The position numbers and the translations under genes were made by a program. Shown here one piece after another: positions 5,846-7,652 of a stretch of 7,652 nt of DNA. This DNA comes from CAZTTH01 sp964615975. Its GTDB lineage: Bacteria > Verrucomicrobiota > Lentisphaeria > JABSQK01 > JAJFLO01. The notes beneath the pieces are model-generated. The model worked only from the letters and a program-made list of their open reading frames with translations. It made no database searches and had not been told where the DNA came from. Numbering within the stretch: position 1 is the stretch's first letter; every line of letters starts with the position of its first letter. The stretch is taken from the NCBI GenBank assembly GCA_964615975.1, contig CAZTTH010000092.1:1-7652 (forward strand), written 5' to 3'.

Positions 5846-6844
5846 GTGATGCCAGCTAAAAGAACGCTAAAAAAAACTTTTTTGTTTCTGACGATTATTA
5901 TTCCCCTGTTAGGGCTGGTATGGATGTGGAAATCGCTTAAATCTGAGCATCAGGATTTCAGTTCCGACAACACGGCCGAGACGAGCGCAGAAACCGATGT
6001 GGTTAAGTCGATACCCAAGATTCCTCCAGGCATCGATCATTATCAGCATATAAATGGGCAGTTACCAACGACGTTGCGCAAAAAGTTTTCAGGAACGGCA
6101 GGTATTCTGGTTGACCCGGCGCGCGAACTCATCCTGTGGGCGGACAACGACCGGGATATCGTCCCGATTGCTTCGATGACCAAGATGATGACCGTCCTGC
6201 TGGCCGTTGACATCATCGCGAGTGACCCGCGCTGGGATTACCTCTCACTAACCAGGATATCACCAGCCACTGCCAATGTCGGCGGTTCTCAGGTCTGGCT
6301 GAAACCGGGATATGAATACACACTGGAAAGCTTGATGAAGGCAGCCATGGTCAAGAGCGCCAACGACGCCTGCGAAGCGTTGGCGGAAGCGCTGGCGCCG
6401 CATGGCAATGTCAAAGAATTTATCGTGATGATGAATCGCGAAGCGCGCTTGCTGGGATTAAAAAATGCCCGTTTCTATAATGTCCATGGCCTGCCGGGTA
6501 AAACCGCGAAAACAGATAATCAGGCAACCTGCCGGGACATGGCAGCGCTGGCGCTGATCATTCTCAAACACGCCGACATCATGGCTTGGAGCCAGCTAAA
6601 AAAAGCGGCCTTTGTGCACGACAGCACATCGACAATAAAAATGGTTAATCACAATCGCCTGTTATTCTCGTGCCAAGGTGTAAAAGGAATCAAAACCGGA
6701 TATATTCGCCGTGCTGGTTTTTGTGTTACCGCGGTCTGCGAGCGCGACGGCCGGCAGTTGATCGCCGTGGCCACTGGATTTCCGACTAAAAACGAGCGGG
6801 AGGCCTTTGTATCCAGCCTTTTCGACTGGGGGTTTGAACAGTAG
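5846..6844 (+). CDS. D-alanyl-D-alanine carboxypeptidase (peptidase S11, PBP5/6 class)
   Basis: This 332-residue periplasmic serine peptidase removes the terminal D-Ala from peptidoglycan pentapeptides, or acts as an endopeptidase. All three penicillin-binding motifs are present: Ser110-Met-Thr-Lys113 (SxxK, nucleophile Ser110), Ser171-Ala-Asn173 (SxN), and Lys283-Thr-Gly285 (KTG). GGSQVWLKPGYEYTLESLMKAAMVKSAND is the family's usual middle region. A hydrophobic segment at residues 11-27 after a basic start (KRTLKK) acts as an uncleaved anchor or signal peptide, followed by a polar Ser/Thr/Glu-rich linker to about residue 65. The protein ends right after the catalytic domain (SLFDWGFEQ), so the C-terminal beta domain and amphipathic membrane helix of PBP5 are absent. 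GTG 5846 and ATG 5849 are adjacent possible starts; ATG is the safer choice. The ribosome binding site is weak. Confidence 0.92.
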   Translation: MMPAKRTLKKTFLFLTIIIPLLGLVWMWKSLKSEHQDFSSDNTAETSAETDVVKSIPKIPPGIDHYQHINGQLPTTLRKKFSGTAGILVDPARELILWADNDRDIVPIASMTKMMTVLLAVDIIASDPRWDYLSLTRISPATANVGGSQVWLKPGYEYTLESLMKAAMVKSANDACEALAEALAPHGNVKEFIVMMNREARLLGLKNARFYNVHGLPGKTAKTDNQATCRDMAALALIILKHADIMAWSQLKKAAFVHDSTSTIKMVNHNRLLFSCQGVKGIKTGYIRRAGFCVTAVCERDGRQLIAVATGFPTKNEREAFVSSLFDWGFEQ

Positions 6845-6920
6845 CGGCCTGCCGGCTGTTGGTCTGTAGGTGTTATCGCGATGACTATTGATGACTCAGA
6901 ACATTTGATTGGCAAATAAC

Positions 6921-7112
6921 GGAGGGCGGGTTTTCTTACCCGCCAAATCGCGTATTTGTTTACCGTTGAATTCGCGATCGATAATGTATGGAGTTCAACA
7001 TTTATGTTGTTCTTCGTGCGCTCTTTACCCACAATGCAAACTAAAGTTTGAACTCCATACGACTGTAAACAAATATCAAATCGCCAATGGCGGGTAAGAA
7101 AACCCGCCCTCC
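6921..7112. mobile_element. 192-bp nested palindromic, MITE-like element
   Basis: The termini are perfect 24-bp inverted repeats (6921-6944 and 7089-7112). Each arm is itself a hairpin, GGCGGGT-TTTCTT-ACCCGCC on the left and its complement on the right. Two further perfect inverted pairs are nested inside: TATTTGTTTAC (6953-6963) with 7065-7075, and GTATGGAGTTCAA (6986-6998) with 7048-7060. At the centre are two small hairpins, CAACAT-TT-ATGTTG (6996-7009) and CAAACT-AA-AGTTTG (7037-7050). No ORF is supported inside. The whole can fold into one long interrupted stem or a cruciform. The layout suggests a non-autonomous transposable or REP-like element. No target duplication is obvious. Confidence 0.75.
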
Positions 7113-7308
7113 ATTACCCGCGATTATTCGTTCTTCCATTAACCCGCAACAACCTTACGATAATGACATTGAAGAACACTGGGGTCACATCTACGCTATT
7201 GACTTTTCTGGAATCGGGGGTCAAACGCTACGCTATGGACAAATTTGATAATGTGTAAAACACTGGGGTCAAACCTACTATTTGCAATTATCACAAAATA
7301 AAAAATAG
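7113..7308. repeat. Cluster of GGGGTCA-type short repeats
   Basis: Three related units occur: GGGGTCACATCTACGCTAT (from 7181), GGGGTCAAACGCTACGCTAT (from 7217) and GGGGTCAAACCTACTATTT (from 7265). Two of them are preceded by CACT. The last one faces an inverted partner: TACTATTT (7276-7283) pairs with AAATAGTA (7303-7310), and CTGGGGTC pairs approximately with CGACCCAG (7311-7318). Repeats of this style often sit in intergenic clusters in proteobacteria, but their identity here is inferred. No gene is seen in 7113-7308. Confidence 0.5.
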
Positions 7309-7467
7309 TACGACCCAGAAACTTTTGAAATTGAGAGATATAACAAGACACTCCAGTTAACGGCGGAAACTGGGCGTCTCGATCACTTCAGAGTCTTCTA
7401 CCATGGCCCCGAAGCTGGGTACTATCGTTGGGTGCCAGAGAAGGCTGTGAGTCTCGAAATTGTCTAA
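7309..7467 (+). pseudogene. Possible 3' fragment of an unidentified gene
   Basis: From 7309 a plus-strand frame runs 52 codons to TAA at 7465-7467 without an obvious start, and it is preceded in frame by TAG (7306-7308). The translation (YDPETFEIERYNKTLQL, then TGRLDHFRVFYHGPEAGYYRW, then VPEKAVSLEIV) has the charge and aromatic mix of a real soluble protein C-terminus. I do not recognise the family. It begins right at the end of the GGGGTCA repeat cluster, as if the repeat had replaced the 5' part of the gene. The opposite strand is also open (7357-7572), but its translation is rich in Phe, Met and Trp and looks spurious. Identity and reality are uncertain. Confidence 0.35.
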
Positions 7468-7554
7468 CACGGTCATGAAGCGGAAGAACCAGCCGTAAGA
7501 GAGCCGGGGGAGTAAAGGCCATTGAAACAGGCAATAAGGCATAGAGCAAAAGAC

Positions 7555-7652
7555 ATGAAAGCAAAACAACACGAAGAACTACTTAAAGCAATGAAAACCC
7601 GTTTTGAGAAAAACATGAACCGCCATAAAGGTCTTGAATGGGCTAAAGTACA
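7555..7652 (+). CDS. DUF4256-family protein, N-terminus only
   Basis: The gene runs off the window after 32 codons. The visible part, ELLKAMKTRFEKNMNRHKGL then EWAKV, matches the strongly conserved N-terminus of the DUF4256 family (LLxxLKxRFxKNMNRHxGxxW), a cytoplasmic family of about 190-200 residues without an established function. The ATG at 7555 puts this motif at the expected distance from the start. The Shine-Dalgarno is weak (AGCAAAAGA). Nothing can be said on whether the rest is intact. Confidence 0.75.
   Translation, partial: MKAKQHEELLKAMKTRFEKNMNRHKGLEWAKV

Noticed and set aside
7171..7290. CRISPR-like array from repeated GGGGTCA units
   Set aside because: Units are short, unequal and unevenly spaced (36 and 48 bp), with no constant repeat length and no cas genes.
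7309..7554. Group II intron tail upstream of the DUF4256 gene
   Set aside because: Some stretches look intron-like, but I could not find the conserved domain V hairpin or any maturase coding sequence.
7357..7572. 71-codon minus-strand ORF
   Set aside because: The composition is skewed to Phe, Met and Trp, and it opposes the more protein-like plus-strand frame and the DUF4256 start.

Overview
The window looks like a piece of a proteobacterial chromosome, most likely gamma- or betaproteobacterial. This is inferred from protein style (RluA-type pseudouridine synthase, YbaK-type deacylase, class S11 D-Ala-D-Ala carboxypeptidase, IS256 transposase) and from the many short dispersed palindromic repeats. 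No rRNA or tRNA gene is present to fix the taxon. Conserved housekeeping genes alternate with AT-rich, repeat-rich accessory stretches.

Layout. Positions 2-682 (-) encode an RluA-family pseudouridine synthase. A gene-free stretch of about 350 bp follows, then a ParE/RelE-type toxin and its antitoxin (1033-1561, -), overlapping by 23 bp. Positions 1697-2705 are a graveyard. The N-terminus of an ORF resembling Swt1-type HEPN proteins is cut off where an IS256-family element begins (about 1830). The IS transposase carries an in-frame TAG in place of an expected Gln codon. It is then lost at about 2670, where a 32-bp dispersed repeat begins.

The central block is an RNA-maintenance cluster: a YbaK-like aminoacyl-tRNA deacylase (2928-3389, -), divergent from a two-gene operon of archease (3504-3920, +) and the RNA ligase RtcB (3921-5396, +). 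The archease stop and the rtcB start are directly abutted. Archease activates RtcB for multiple-turnover 3'-phosphate RNA ligation, so the pair forms a complete RNA repair or tRNA splicing ligase module. No rtcA cyclase or RtcR regulator is visible.

A gene-free stretch (5397-5845) holds a 294-bp element bounded by inverted copies of the same 32-bp repeat seen at the broken transposase. A perfect TATAAT lies just beyond its right end, upstream of an N-terminally anchored D-alanyl-D-alanine carboxypeptidase (5846-6844, +). Downstream lie a 192-bp nested palindromic, MITE-like element (6921-7112), a cluster of GGGGTCA-type repeats (7171-7318), a probable 3' fragment of an unidentified gene (7309-7467), and the start of a DUF4256-family gene cut by the window edge (7555-7652).

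I found no clearly new multi-gene system. The most notable signals are the two repeat families, including the link between one of them and the transposase truncation, the archease-RtcB-YbaK arrangement, and the decayed HEPN/toxin-antitoxin/IS island.
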